In this document: in pieces, positions 25,624 through 33,645 of the stretch
How positions within the stretch are numbered: position 1 is the first letter of the stretch
How the letters are laid out: each line of letters starts with the position of its first letter
Assembly: GCA_018266575.1 (NCBI GenBank)
Contig: JAFEAE010000008.1
Span: forward strand, 1-51,390
Direction: 5' to 3'
DNA: 51,390 bases
Source of the DNA: Bacteroidota bacterium
GTDB lineage: Bacteria; Bacteroidota; Bacteroidia; Chitinophagales; Chitinophagaceae
Program-made: the position numbers and the translations under genes
Notes under the pieces: generated by a model
What the model was told of the DNA's origin: nothing
What the model saw: only the letters and a program-made list of their open reading frames with translations
Database searches by the model: none

Positions 25624-27342
25624 TTATCGCACCAACACCACCGTTCCTTTCTTTGCATTCCGCTGATCATTTTTTGAATTGGCATATGTTGCGATCCAGA
25701 CATACGTTCCCATATCTGCTTTTGTTCCCCTGAAATAACCGTCCCATCCGCGTGAGAGGTCCTCTGATTCAAAAACCAATTGCCCGAAACGGTTAAATAT
25801 CTTAAGATTGAAATTTTTTATATCACAAGGATGTAGTGGCCTGAATGTTTCATTCAACCCATCACCATTGGGAGTAAAAGCACCCGGCAACCTAAGCTCA
25901 CATTCGCAATGCTGAAAATCAATTTTCACATTTGCAGTATCAATACCGCATCCGTTTTGTGCGATCACGGAATAAGTGCCGGGTTGCGTAATTGTATAAT
26001 CTGTTGCAGTGTTTCCATCCTGCCATGCAAATGAATTGGCATTTGTTTTTACGTGCAACACAAATTCTTCGCCAATACATAACAACGTATCTCTTCCTAT
26101 ATCAAGCAACAAACTATCGTTGAAACTCACCCGGATGCTGTCTTTATAAATACATTGCCCGATAGCCGCGATGACTTTATACAAACCCGGTTCGTACACA
26201 TAATACGTTGATTGCCCTGTTTGGTTCTGATCATCGCGTTGCGGCGGATCAGAAACCCAATTGTACACACCTGTTCCGAAATCGGCGCTCAATACCAATG
26301 TGCTTCCTTTGCAAATTGCAGTATCATGAAAATTGAGCGCCTTATCATCACGGTAATCTACTTCAACAGTATCTACCACTTCACATTGGTTATTGATCTT
26401 AACAAACGCCCAATAGATTCCCTGCTGCGATACTTTTATGCTACTCGTCGTTGCTCCCGTGCTCCAGTTATATGCATTTGCACCGGCAGCATTTGCTGTT
26501 AACGTATAAATTTCTTTCGGGCATAACAAGGTATCCGGCCCCAATGAAAATGGTGGTGCAGGCAAAGATGAAAAAGTGATGTTCACAGTATCAGAATAAA
26601 AACCGCAACCCGGCACATTCACTTCAGCGATGTATTGCCCGCCGGGTGCAACTACCGCCAGCTGCCCAAGTGAATCCGGCAAAACAGTACCGTTTAATTT
26701 CCAGGTATAGATCGCATTCTGGCTCGCTGCATTCAGCGTTAAAATTTCACCTGCACACAATATATGATCATCACCCAGTTTTATTTTTGGTGTGTCACTG
26801 TAATAAATGCCTATGCTGTCAGAAACGGCGCAACCATTTATCTTCACTGTATAAATTCCTGTTTTGGAAACAGGCAAAAAATCTGTCGTAGTAAGACTGT
26901 CATCATTCCATTGATAATTTGCACCGGCAATTACAGGGCCGTGCAATATGGTATCAGCGCCATTGCATAAATAAATATCCGGTCCGAAATTAAAAGCAAG
27001 AGGGTTCACAATGGTAATACTATCGGTTAATGTAGCAGAATCACTTCCGCTGATAACAGTTAGTGATATCGTATAGATCCCCGGTGAAGAAAAAGCATGG
27101 AATGGTTGCTGTATGCTTGCATTGTTGTAATAACCGGAAGATGGATCGCCAAAATTCCAGCTTACTTTATCCGGAAATTCCATCGTGCTAAATATGGATG
27201 AGTTGAATTGAATTTTATAATTGCTACAAGTAGAATTATATGTAATGCTATCCTTTTGCGCATACGCTTGCTGTCCATAAAAAAGGATATGCATTAACGT
27301 TATACAACTCATCCATAATAAAACCCGGCGATTTTTTTTCAT
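25624..27342 (-). CDS. Secreted PKD-type protein with T9SS type B sorting domain
   Basis: 572 residues with signal peptide (MKKNRRVLLWMSCITLMHILFYGQQAYAQ). A PKD domain (WNFGDPSSGYYNNASIQQPFHAFSSPGIYTISLTV) is followed by about five Ig-like repeats of around 80 residues with recurring patterns such as LGPDTLLCPKEIYTLTA and GPDIYLCNGADTILHG. The C terminus is a gliding-motility-associated type B T9SS signal (LPGAFTPNGDGLNETFRPL, FNRFGQLVFESEDLSRGWDGYFRG). It should be secreted by T9SS and act at or outside the surface, perhaps as adhesin. It begins 3 bases after the DUF1501 stop, so it is co-transcribed with that gene and with DUF1800. Confidence 0.88.
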   Translation of the reverse strand: MKKNRRVLLWMSCITLMHILFYGQQAYAQKDSITYNSTCSNYKIQFNSSIFSTMEFPDKVSWNFGDPSSGYYNNASIQQPFHAFSSPGIYTISLTVISGSDSATLTDSITIVNPLAFNFGPDIYLCNGADTILHGPVIAGANYQWNDDSLTTTDFLPVSKTGIYTVKINGCAVSDSIGIYYSDTPKIKLGDDHILCAGEILTLNAASQNAIYTWKLNGTVLPDSLGQLAVVAPGGQYIAEVNVPGCGFYSDTVNITFSSLPAPPFSLGPDTLLCPKEIYTLTANAAGANAYNWSTGATTSSIKVSQQGIYWAFVKINNQCEVVDTVEVDYRDDKALNFHDTAICKGSTLVLSADFGTGVYNWVSDPPQRDDQNQTGQSTYYVYEPGLYKVIAAIGQCIYKDSIRVSFNDSLLLDIGRDTLLCIGEEFVLHVKTNANSFAWQDGNTATDYTITQPGTYSVIAQNGCGIDTANVKIDFQHCECELRLPGAFTPNGDGLNETFRPLHPCDIKNFNLKIFNRFGQLVFESEDLSRGWDGYFRGTKADMGTYVWIATYANSKNDQRNAKKGTVVLVR

Positions 27343-27345
27343 AGG

Positions 27346-28932
27346 TTATTGCCTTGTCTTTAGCATTGTCCTTACCTGTTGAAAAGAACCATTCTGTAAC
27401 CGCGCATAATATACGCCGCTACTCAATCTTGAGGCATCAAATGTTATACTGAATGTTCCCGGTGAATCATATACTGTATCAACAGGAACAGCGATCAATC
27501 TTCCTGCAGGGTCAAAAATTTGTATCAGTGTGTGCCCGCCGCCAGTCTGATAAGTGATCGTTGTGGAATTCACAAACGGGTTTGGATAATTGGTGATCAG
27601 GTTTGTTCCTAACACATTCAACTCGTCTGTATTTAATGCACATGCTGTCGATTTCATGAATGGCAGGTATTGATAATTCTTATACAACATCGTTGTGATA
27701 TCAGTGGGCTCCACGCAAAACCAGTCCCGCAAAATCGATGAATACACCGAGCGAAAATCATACTGCATCGGCAGGCTATCATCTTGCGTTATAGAAGAAG
27801 GAAGGTCTGGCGGGTTTCCCAACACACCGGTTTTTACTGCATCACCAAAAATAAAAACAGGTTGTGCTGCACCATGATCCGTACCTGCGCTGCCATTTGA
27901 TTTTATTCTTCGTCCGAATTCAGAAAACGTCATTCCAACCACACGTTTATTGATTCCGAGTAATTTCAGGTCGGCACAAAAAGCAGCAATCGAATCAGAT
28001 GATTCTGTAAGCAGATCATTATGCCTTCCGGTAATTGTATTACCAGCCTGTACTTGTCCGCCGTGCGTATCAAATCCGTTCATGGTAACCATATACACTT
28101 TCGTTTTCAATCCACCTGCAACTAATCGTGCCACAGTTTTCAATTGTTGTGCGAGATCGCTGTTTGCAGGATAACCGCTGTATTGCGACGTTACTTTTTT
28201 TGCTGCAGCAACAATTACATCTGCATATTTATTGGTTTGCCGTGCAACGGTTCTCAGATAGGTTAACTCAGTTCCCATCGGCGAATCAGGAACAGTATCT
28301 TCAATACCATTAATGAGATTATAAAAATCAGTGTTGGTTGGCACGGCCATCGCTGTAAAACCACCGGGCCCCATAAATGCAGGAGACAGCACAGAGCCTA
28401 TCTGAATGCCAAGCGGGTCGGGCATTGTAGTGTTTGGATATCCGACAGGAAAATTTGCATAGGTATCACTCAAAAAACGTCCCGCCCATCCTGTAGATAA
28501 ATATTGATCTGCGTCTGCACCGGTTAACCAGATATCGGTTGAACGAAAATGCGATTGATTGGGAGAGGGATAACCTACAGAATACAACGCGGTTAATTTT
28601 TCCTGGTTGTACAATTGTTGCATCCCTTTCATAGCAGGATGCAAACCTGCTTTTGCATAGTTATTCAACCGGAGGATTTTGTCTTCAGGAATTGCAATGT
28701 TCGTTCGCAGGTTATTATAATCTCCATAATTGCTTATCGGTATCAATGTATTCAATCCATCATTACCGCCGGATAATTGTATCAGTACTAACACATGGTC
28801 GTTATCTGCAGCACCGGCCAATGCTTCAAAAAAACCAGTGGCGCCAAATGCTTTTACCGTAAGCCCGTTTAATAATGCCGGAAAAATTGCAGTGGCAGGT
28901 ATTGTTGTTTTTAAAAATTTTCTTCTTTGCAT
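27346..28932 (-). CDS. DUF1501 protein with T9SS type A C-terminal domain
   Basis: 528 residues. The N terminus (MQRRKFLKTTIPATAIFPALLNGLTVKAFG) is Tat-like. The DUF1501 body has VLVLIQLSGGNDGLNTLIPI, YSVGYPSPNQSHFRSTDIW, YMVTMNGFDTHGGQ, VVGMTFSEFGRRIKSNGSAGTDHGAAQPVFIFG. The last about 75 residues form a T9SS type A tail (TNYPNPFVNSTTITYQ, LIQIFDPAGRLI, LSSGVYYARLQNG). A Tat-like leader together with a T9SS tail implies folding before outer-membrane passage. It lies between DUF1800 (15-base gap) and the type B protein (3-base gap). Confidence 0.9.
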   Translation of the reverse strand: MQRRKFLKTTIPATAIFPALLNGLTVKAFGATGFFEALAGAADNDHVLVLIQLSGGNDGLNTLIPISNYGDYNNLRTNIAIPEDKILRLNNYAKAGLHPAMKGMQQLYNQEKLTALYSVGYPSPNQSHFRSTDIWLTGADADQYLSTGWAGRFLSDTYANFPVGYPNTTMPDPLGIQIGSVLSPAFMGPGGFTAMAVPTNTDFYNLINGIEDTVPDSPMGTELTYLRTVARQTNKYADVIVAAAKKVTSQYSGYPANSDLAQQLKTVARLVAGGLKTKVYMVTMNGFDTHGGQVQAGNTITGRHNDLLTESSDSIAAFCADLKLLGINKRVVGMTFSEFGRRIKSNGSAGTDHGAAQPVFIFGDAVKTGVLGNPPDLPSSITQDDSLPMQYDFRSVYSSILRDWFCVEPTDITTMLYKNYQYLPFMKSTACALNTDELNVLGTNLITNYPNPFVNSTTITYQTGGGHTLIQIFDPAGRLIAVPVDTVYDSPGTFSITFDASRLSSGVYYARLQNGSFQQVRTMLKTRQ

Positions 28933-28947
28933 AGGGTATGATTAATG

Positions 28948-30642
28948 TCAGGACAAATGGTATTCAGGCAAATTCATTAAATATTTATAGAGGTTTTGCA
29001 AACGGGTGAGCACAGTTTGTTTCGCGATCATGTCTGTCGGATTATTGATATAACTATTCCACGCTTGCGTCCAGTAATAATCATTGGTCTGCCCGGTTAA
29101 TAAAATAGAAGATTTTAAAAAACCTTTTGAATCATCACTCAATGGCACACGATATAAAATATCTAAAGAATCGCTGATGAGTTGAGTTGGATCTTGAGGG
29201 TTTGGTAATTTCTGTGCAAATGCTAACGGATCGATTACGAGGGTAACCATATTCATCATATCGCCCGTACTGATCATTAAATCGGTGTATGCATTTCTTT
29301 CTGTGTAAGTAACAGAATTGATCCATAGTTCGTGATAGGCAGGCGCTTCATAATATGCATACCATCCTGCAACCTGCGGAATGCCTAAGATTTGCTGTTG
29401 CAAAACGGAAGAACGCTGCAGCAACATTTCCCACGCAGCATAACTTGACGGCATATCTGTTGTGTCAGGCAATTGAATGGAATATTCGCGGGATAACCCG
29501 ATCAAAAAATCAAGCGGGCTTTTAATGATGCATGCACTTGAATAAACCAGATCAAAAAAATGTTCACTCTTTAAGAGGGCGGATAATGTTGCTTTAATAT
29601 CATAACCACTATTGCGGAATATATCAGCAAGCGGTGTGATCACATTTGTTTCTACATCATCAGTAATGTTGTAGTAAACAAAAAACATATAAAGTTGCCT
29701 GCAGATAAATTTTGCCGATTCTGTTGTGGTGAATAACATCGTCAACATATCATCCACCTCATTTACTCCTGAAGGGCCCGAGCGGCCTGTGATGATCGTT
29801 GCTGCATAGAAATCGGAAAAAGATTTATTGGTATCATCGTGTTGTGAAGGATCAAAATAATAATTGAAATTACTATCAACCGTATGGCCTGTTAAAACAC
29901 GTGCTGCTGTTTCAACATCTCCCTCTGTATAATGCGAGCCGCTTCCTTTTCCTATAGTGTATAACTCCTGTAATTCACGCCCATAATTTTCATTAGGAGA
30001 TGTTTTCTTATTTGTATTTCCGTTTAAAAAAATAAGCATCGCAGGGTCGAGTGTGATTTCTTTCACCATCTCTTTAAAATTTCCCAATGCATTTTTCCGA
30101 AGTGTGAGATAATGATAATACCATAATGCGGCAGGAATATCCTGTGTATGTGCTCCGGCATCCGTTGCAAAATGATTATGCCAGAACAAAACCATTTTTT
30201 CGTGGATACTTTTTGTTTCGTTTACTAATTGCCCCGTCCAGAAGCAGCGCATCGAATCAATACGTTTTGAATTCATATCACTGTCGATATAATCAATTCC
30301 GGTGTTGATCCATGTTTGCCATGCAGCCACTCCGGTTGGATCTGTATATCCATCGCCACTGTAGTTATTTAACGGAAGAGAAGTTGGCGCAGGTGTTTCA
30401 GTTAACAACTGATCCACTGCATCCGACATGGAAAGTGTTTTGTAATAATTTACATCTTCTATTCTTGCCCCGAAAAGTGTGCGTTTTAAAAGATGTACAA
30501 CCTGGGGTGTTCCCCAGTCGCCGGTATATTCATCGAGGCCTGATGCATCGAAAAAAAATCGTGAGCGGATATTGCGTGATCCACTCAGCAGTTGTTGTTT
30601 CCCCATAAGGTAGCACAGTTTTAAATAGGTACGGTTATTCAT
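28948..30642 (-). CDS. DUF1800 protein
   Basis: 564 residues. The family hallmarks are visible: [12 protein letters not shown] near the N terminus, [31 protein letters not shown], a segment ending in [15 protein letters not shown], and ARVLTGHTV. No clear signal peptide is present in the chosen reading. DUF1800 and DUF1501 are found as neighbours in many bacteria, and this operon repeats that pairing. Molecular function is unknown. It is the first gene of the minus-strand operon and divergent from fumC. Confidence 0.9.
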   Translation of the reverse strand: MNNRTYLKLCYLMGKQQLLSGSRNIRSRFFFDASGLDEYTGDWGTPQVVHLLKRTLFGARIEDVNYYKTLSMSDAVDQLLTETPAPTSLPLNNYSGDGYTDPTGVAAWQTWINTGIDYIDSDMNSKRIDSMRCFWTGQLVNETKSIHEKMVLFWHNHFATDAGAHTQDIPAALWYYHYLTLRKNALGNFKEMVKEITLDPAMLIFLNGNTNKKTSPNENYGRELQELYTIGKGSGSHYTEGDVETAARVLTGHTVDSNFNYYFDPSQHDDTNKSFSDFYAATIITGRSGPSGVNEVDDMLTMLFTTTESAKFICRQLYMFFVYYNITDDVETNVITPLADIFRNSGYDIKATLSALLKSEHFFDLVYSSACIIKSPLDFLIGLSREYSIQLPDTTDMPSSYAAWEMLLQRSSVLQQQILGIPQVAGWYAYYEAPAYHELWINSVTYTERNAYTDLMISTGDMMNMVTLVIDPLAFAQKLPNPQDPTQLISDSLDILYRVPLSDDSKGFLKSSILLTGQTNDYYWTQAWNSYINNPTDMIAKQTVLTRLQNLYKYLMNLPEYHLS

Positions 30643-30710
30643 ATTAACTATGCAATTAATGTTCCAAACAGATAAAATCCGGGATGGATATTTACTTAGT
30701 ACTTATACCT

Positions 30711-30718
30711 TAATTTTG
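30711..30718 (+). promoter_or_regulatory. Bacteroidota -7 promoter box of fumC
   Basis: TAATTTTG matches TAnnTTTG and lies 18 bases before the preferred fumC ATG at 30737. A weak TTTA (30691-30694) could serve as -33 element. Confidence 0.5.
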
Positions 30719-30736
30719 CGAACTCAAAAGATTTTT

Positions 30737-32140
30737 ATGGAATACAGAATAGAAAAAGATACGATGGGCGAAGTGAAAGTGCCTGTTGATGCTTATTACG
30801 GCGCACAAACACAACGCAGCATCGATAATTTTAAAATCGCACAGGACACGAATAAAATGCCGGAAGAAATCATCCGTGCATTTGCATACCTTAAAAAAGC
30901 AGCAGCGATCACTAATCTTGAAGCAGGTGTTTTACCAAAAGAAAAATCGGACCTTATCGGGCAGGTTTGCGATGAGATACTGGAAGGAAAACTTAAGGCT
31001 TATTTTCCTCTCGTGGTCTGGCAAACAGGAAGCGGTACACAAAGCAATATGAATGTAAATGAAGTAGTAGCTTACCGCGGGCATGTGATACATGGCGGCC
31101 AGCTTTCTGATAAAGAAAAATTTTTACATCCCAATGATGATGTGAACAAATCACAATCATCCAACGACACATTTCCGACTGCAATGCATATTGCTGCTTA
31201 TAAAATGCTTGTAGAAGTTACGATACCGGGCATAGAAAAATTACGGAATACGCTCGCAGAAAAAAGTAAAGCCTTTATGCACGTGGTAAAAATCGGAAGG
31301 ACGCATTTCATGGATGCAACTCCACTAACTGTAGGTCAGGAATTCAGCGGCTATGTATCACAGTTAGATCACGGGCTGAGAGCAATAAAAAACACACTGG
31401 CGCATTTATCTGAACTGGCGCTTGGCGGAACTGCTGTAGGCACAGGAATCAACACGCCACCCAATTATGCAGAAAATGTAGCAAAACAAATTGCAAAGCT
31501 CACCGGGCTTCCTTTTGTAACGGCAGAAAATAAATTTGAAGCGCTTGCTGCACACGATGCCATTGTAGAAGCACATGGTGCATTAAAAACAGTTGCAGTG
31601 AGTTTGATGAAGATCGCGAATGACATCCGCATGTTGTCTTCAGGGCCGAGAAGCGGCATTGGAGAAATTTTTATTCCGGATAATGAACCCGGTTCTTCGA
31701 TAATGCCGGGAAAAGTGAACCCTACGCAATGCGAAGCATTAACAATGATTGCGGCACAAGTGATGGGAAATGATGTAGCAATCAATATCGGAGGTGCTAC
31801 AGGGCATTTTGAGTTGAACGTTTTCAAACCGGTGATGATCTATAACTTTTTACACAGTGCAAGATTAATTGGGGACGGATGTGTTTCTTTTAATGATAAA
31901 TGTGCTGTTGGAATCGAACCTATTGAAGCGAATATTAAAAAACATGTTAACAATTCACTGATGCTTGTTACATCACTCAATACAAAAATCGGTTACTATA
32001 AAGCCGCAGAAATTGCACAAAAAGCACACAAAGAAGGCACTACATTAAAAGAAATGGCCGTAAAACTTGGTTATGTTACGCCAGAGCAATTTGATGAGTG
32101 GGTTATCCCTTCAAATATGGTAGGTAAAATAAACTCTTAA
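30737..32140 (+). CDS. fumC: Class II fumarate hydratase
   Basis: 467 residues from the ATG at 30737; the frame continues upstream to 30650, but that part overlaps the promoter region and is not conserved. Family landmarks: [20 protein letters not shown], the [15 protein letters not shown] segment, [35 protein letters not shown] and the fumarase/aspartase signature [16 protein letters not shown]. It catalyses reversible hydration of fumarate to malate in the TCA cycle; cytoplasmic homotetramer. Length complete. Its neighbours are unrelated to the TCA cycle. Confidence 0.97.
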   Translation: MEYRIEKDTMGEVKVPVDAYYGAQTQRSIDNFKIAQDTNKMPEEIIRAFAYLKKAAAITNLEAGVLPKEKSDLIGQVCDEILEGKLKAYFPLVVWQTGSGTQSNMNVNEVVAYRGHVIHGGQLSDKEKFLHPNDDVNKSQSSNDTFPTAMHIAAYKMLVEVTIPGIEKLRNTLAEKSKAFMHVVKIGRTHFMDATPLTVGQEFSGYVSQLDHGLRAIKNTLAHLSELALGGTAVGTGINTPPNYAENVAKQIAKLTGLPFVTAENKFEALAAHDAIVEAHGALKTVAVSLMKIANDIRMLSSGPRSGIGEIFIPDNEPGSSIMPGKVNPTQCEALTMIAAQVMGNDVAINIGGATGHFELNVFKPVMIYNFLHSARLIGDGCVSFNDKCAVGIEPIEANIKKHVNNSLMLVTSLNTKIGYYKAAEIAQKAHKEGTTLKEMAVKLGYVTPEQFDEWVIPSNMVGKINS

Positions 32141-32254
32141 AACATTTAGCAGAAGGTTGCTCTTCACAATTTAATAGCTGCAAAAACGTTGTCTTGTTTA
32201 CGAATTAATAGTTTCGTTCAGGACAGTTTTTATCAAATTTTTTTATTCGTGAGT

Positions 32255-33115
32255 ATGAAAAAAAACGGGGTTGTATTTTTTGCATTAGTATCGTTAATCA
32301 CCTTATTTTCTGTGACAAGCTGTATGAAACAATACAGTTTTGAATCTTATATTTATAACAAACCCGCAAGCGGATCTTTAAAAGATAGCTTGGGAAATTG
32401 CCTGCCGATTACTACTTATGGCACATACTACAATGGTGTTGCAACAGGCGATACAAATTATATCCAGGTTAATATAAATGTTACAAAAGCGGGTACTTAT
32501 GTTATTCAAACAGATATTCAAAATGGGTTTCAGTTTGCCGGGGCCGGTGTTTTTACAGATTCCGGCTTGTACACTATCACCCTTAAAGCATCAGGGACCC
32601 CGCTGAAAGATACGGTCACGAATTTTACATTAACATTTGACAGTACATCCTGCATGTTTGCGGTGAATGTGAATGATAGTACGGACAGGGATGCCGGTCC
32701 ACTCACATTAAATTCATGGCGGTTCAATGGCAATAGCCAGCTTTTCAGGGGGCCGGTTGTTACCGCGCAATTTGCTTCTGTTGTTAGTGGCCAGTTGAGT
32801 ATTGCAGGGACCATGCAATCAGGATCGACAGATACGATATTTGCTGTGACTATTCAATTTCCCGGAAATTCAATAACTACCGGAACATTCGTAACCTCAG
32901 ATGCAGGAACAAATTTTGCGTTTGAAAAAATTCCGAGTGGCGATATTATTTTTGCTGCTAATGCAACACAAGTACCTCCGGTTGTTACCATTAATATCAC
33001 CAATTATGATGCCTCTACAAACACGGTAACCGGAAGTTTCACAGGTAATGCTTATGATTTTTCTGGCAATACCGTGCCGGTAATAAACGGTGGTTTTATT
33101 GCGCAGGTGCAATGA
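32255..33115 (+). CDS. Lipoprotein of unknown function, beta-rich
   Basis: Preferred start is the ATG at 32255, giving MKKNGVVFFALVSLITLFSVTSC with a lipobox; an earlier in-frame start at 32189 would add an unconserved stretch. 286 residues. After the lipidated Cys the protein is beta-rich and Ser/Thr/Gly-rich with a plan of two similar domains. I do not recognise the family with certainty. Its end directly adjoins a heptad array. Likely outer-membrane anchored. Confidence 0.7.
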   Translation: MKKNGVVFFALVSLITLFSVTSCMKQYSFESYIYNKPASGSLKDSLGNCLPITTYGTYYNGVATGDTNYIQVNINVTKAGTYVIQTDIQNGFQFAGAGVFTDSGLYTITLKASGTPLKDTVTNFTLTFDSTSCMFAVNVNDSTDRDAGPLTLNSWRFNGNSQLFRGPVVTAQFASVVSGQLSIAGTMQSGSTDTIFAVTIQFPGNSITTGTFVTSDAGTNFAFEKIPSGDIIFAANATQVPPVVTINITNYDASTNTVTGSFTGNAYDFSGNTVPVINGGFIAQVQ

Positions 33116-33645
33116 GCAAAGTAAAAAGTCAAAAATAAAAAGTTAAAACTGCTGTCATTTCGTATTTAATTTTTCTACCTGATTTATTTATAGAATAGAA
33201 TTCTCACTCGTCTTCTAAACACTATATTTCTATCCATGTGACTATGTTTCTATGTGGTGAAAAAATTACCACATAGAAATATAGGCCCATAGAAGTAACA
33301 TGAAATAACATGAGTCCGAAGCTTATCGTCATTTCGAATCCCGCTTTGTACACTTAAAATCTAAGGGTTACAATGCGGGATGAGAAATCTCAGGATAATT
33401 TATCGGCCACAGATTTCTCACTCGCCTCAGTTTGTGGTCATCATTTCTCCCAATCGGCTTCGCTCCAAATAACGTTGACAAGTTTACCTTTTCCCAAACT
33501 CACCTTATTTAATTAGAGATTAATTGATAAAATAATTGCGTCAAAAAACAATTTCTACCATCAAAATTTCGGTTATACATCATTGTTATAAATAAAAAAC
33601 CGGAACGTTGATGTTCCGGTTTTGCTATCATTGAAATTATTGAAG
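33116..33645. repeat. Repeat-filled spacer: heptad array, ATAG-octad copy D, decayed palindromes
   Basis: No gene in 530 bases. A 7-base periodic stretch starts right after the previous stop (AAA-led words at 33118, 33125, 33132, 33139 and 33146). Copy D of the ATAG family is a hairpin: CTATGTTTCTATGTGGT (33242-33258) faces ACCACATAGAAATATAG (about 33268-33284) across a 9-base loop with one mismatch. Further on, ATTTCGAATCCCGC (33331-33344) opposes GCGGGATGAGAAAT (33375-33388), and AGATTTCTC recurs near 33411. The terminator of the dehydrogenase gene lies at 33594-33623. Confidence 0.6.
33594..33623 (-). terminator. Intrinsic terminator of the sugar dehydrogenase gene
   Basis: ACCGGAAC (33599-33606) pairs with GTTCCGGT (33613-33620) with A-T flanks. 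On the minus strand it is followed by a T-run. It lies 23 bases past the stop of the minus-strand gene at 33646. Confidence 0.85.
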
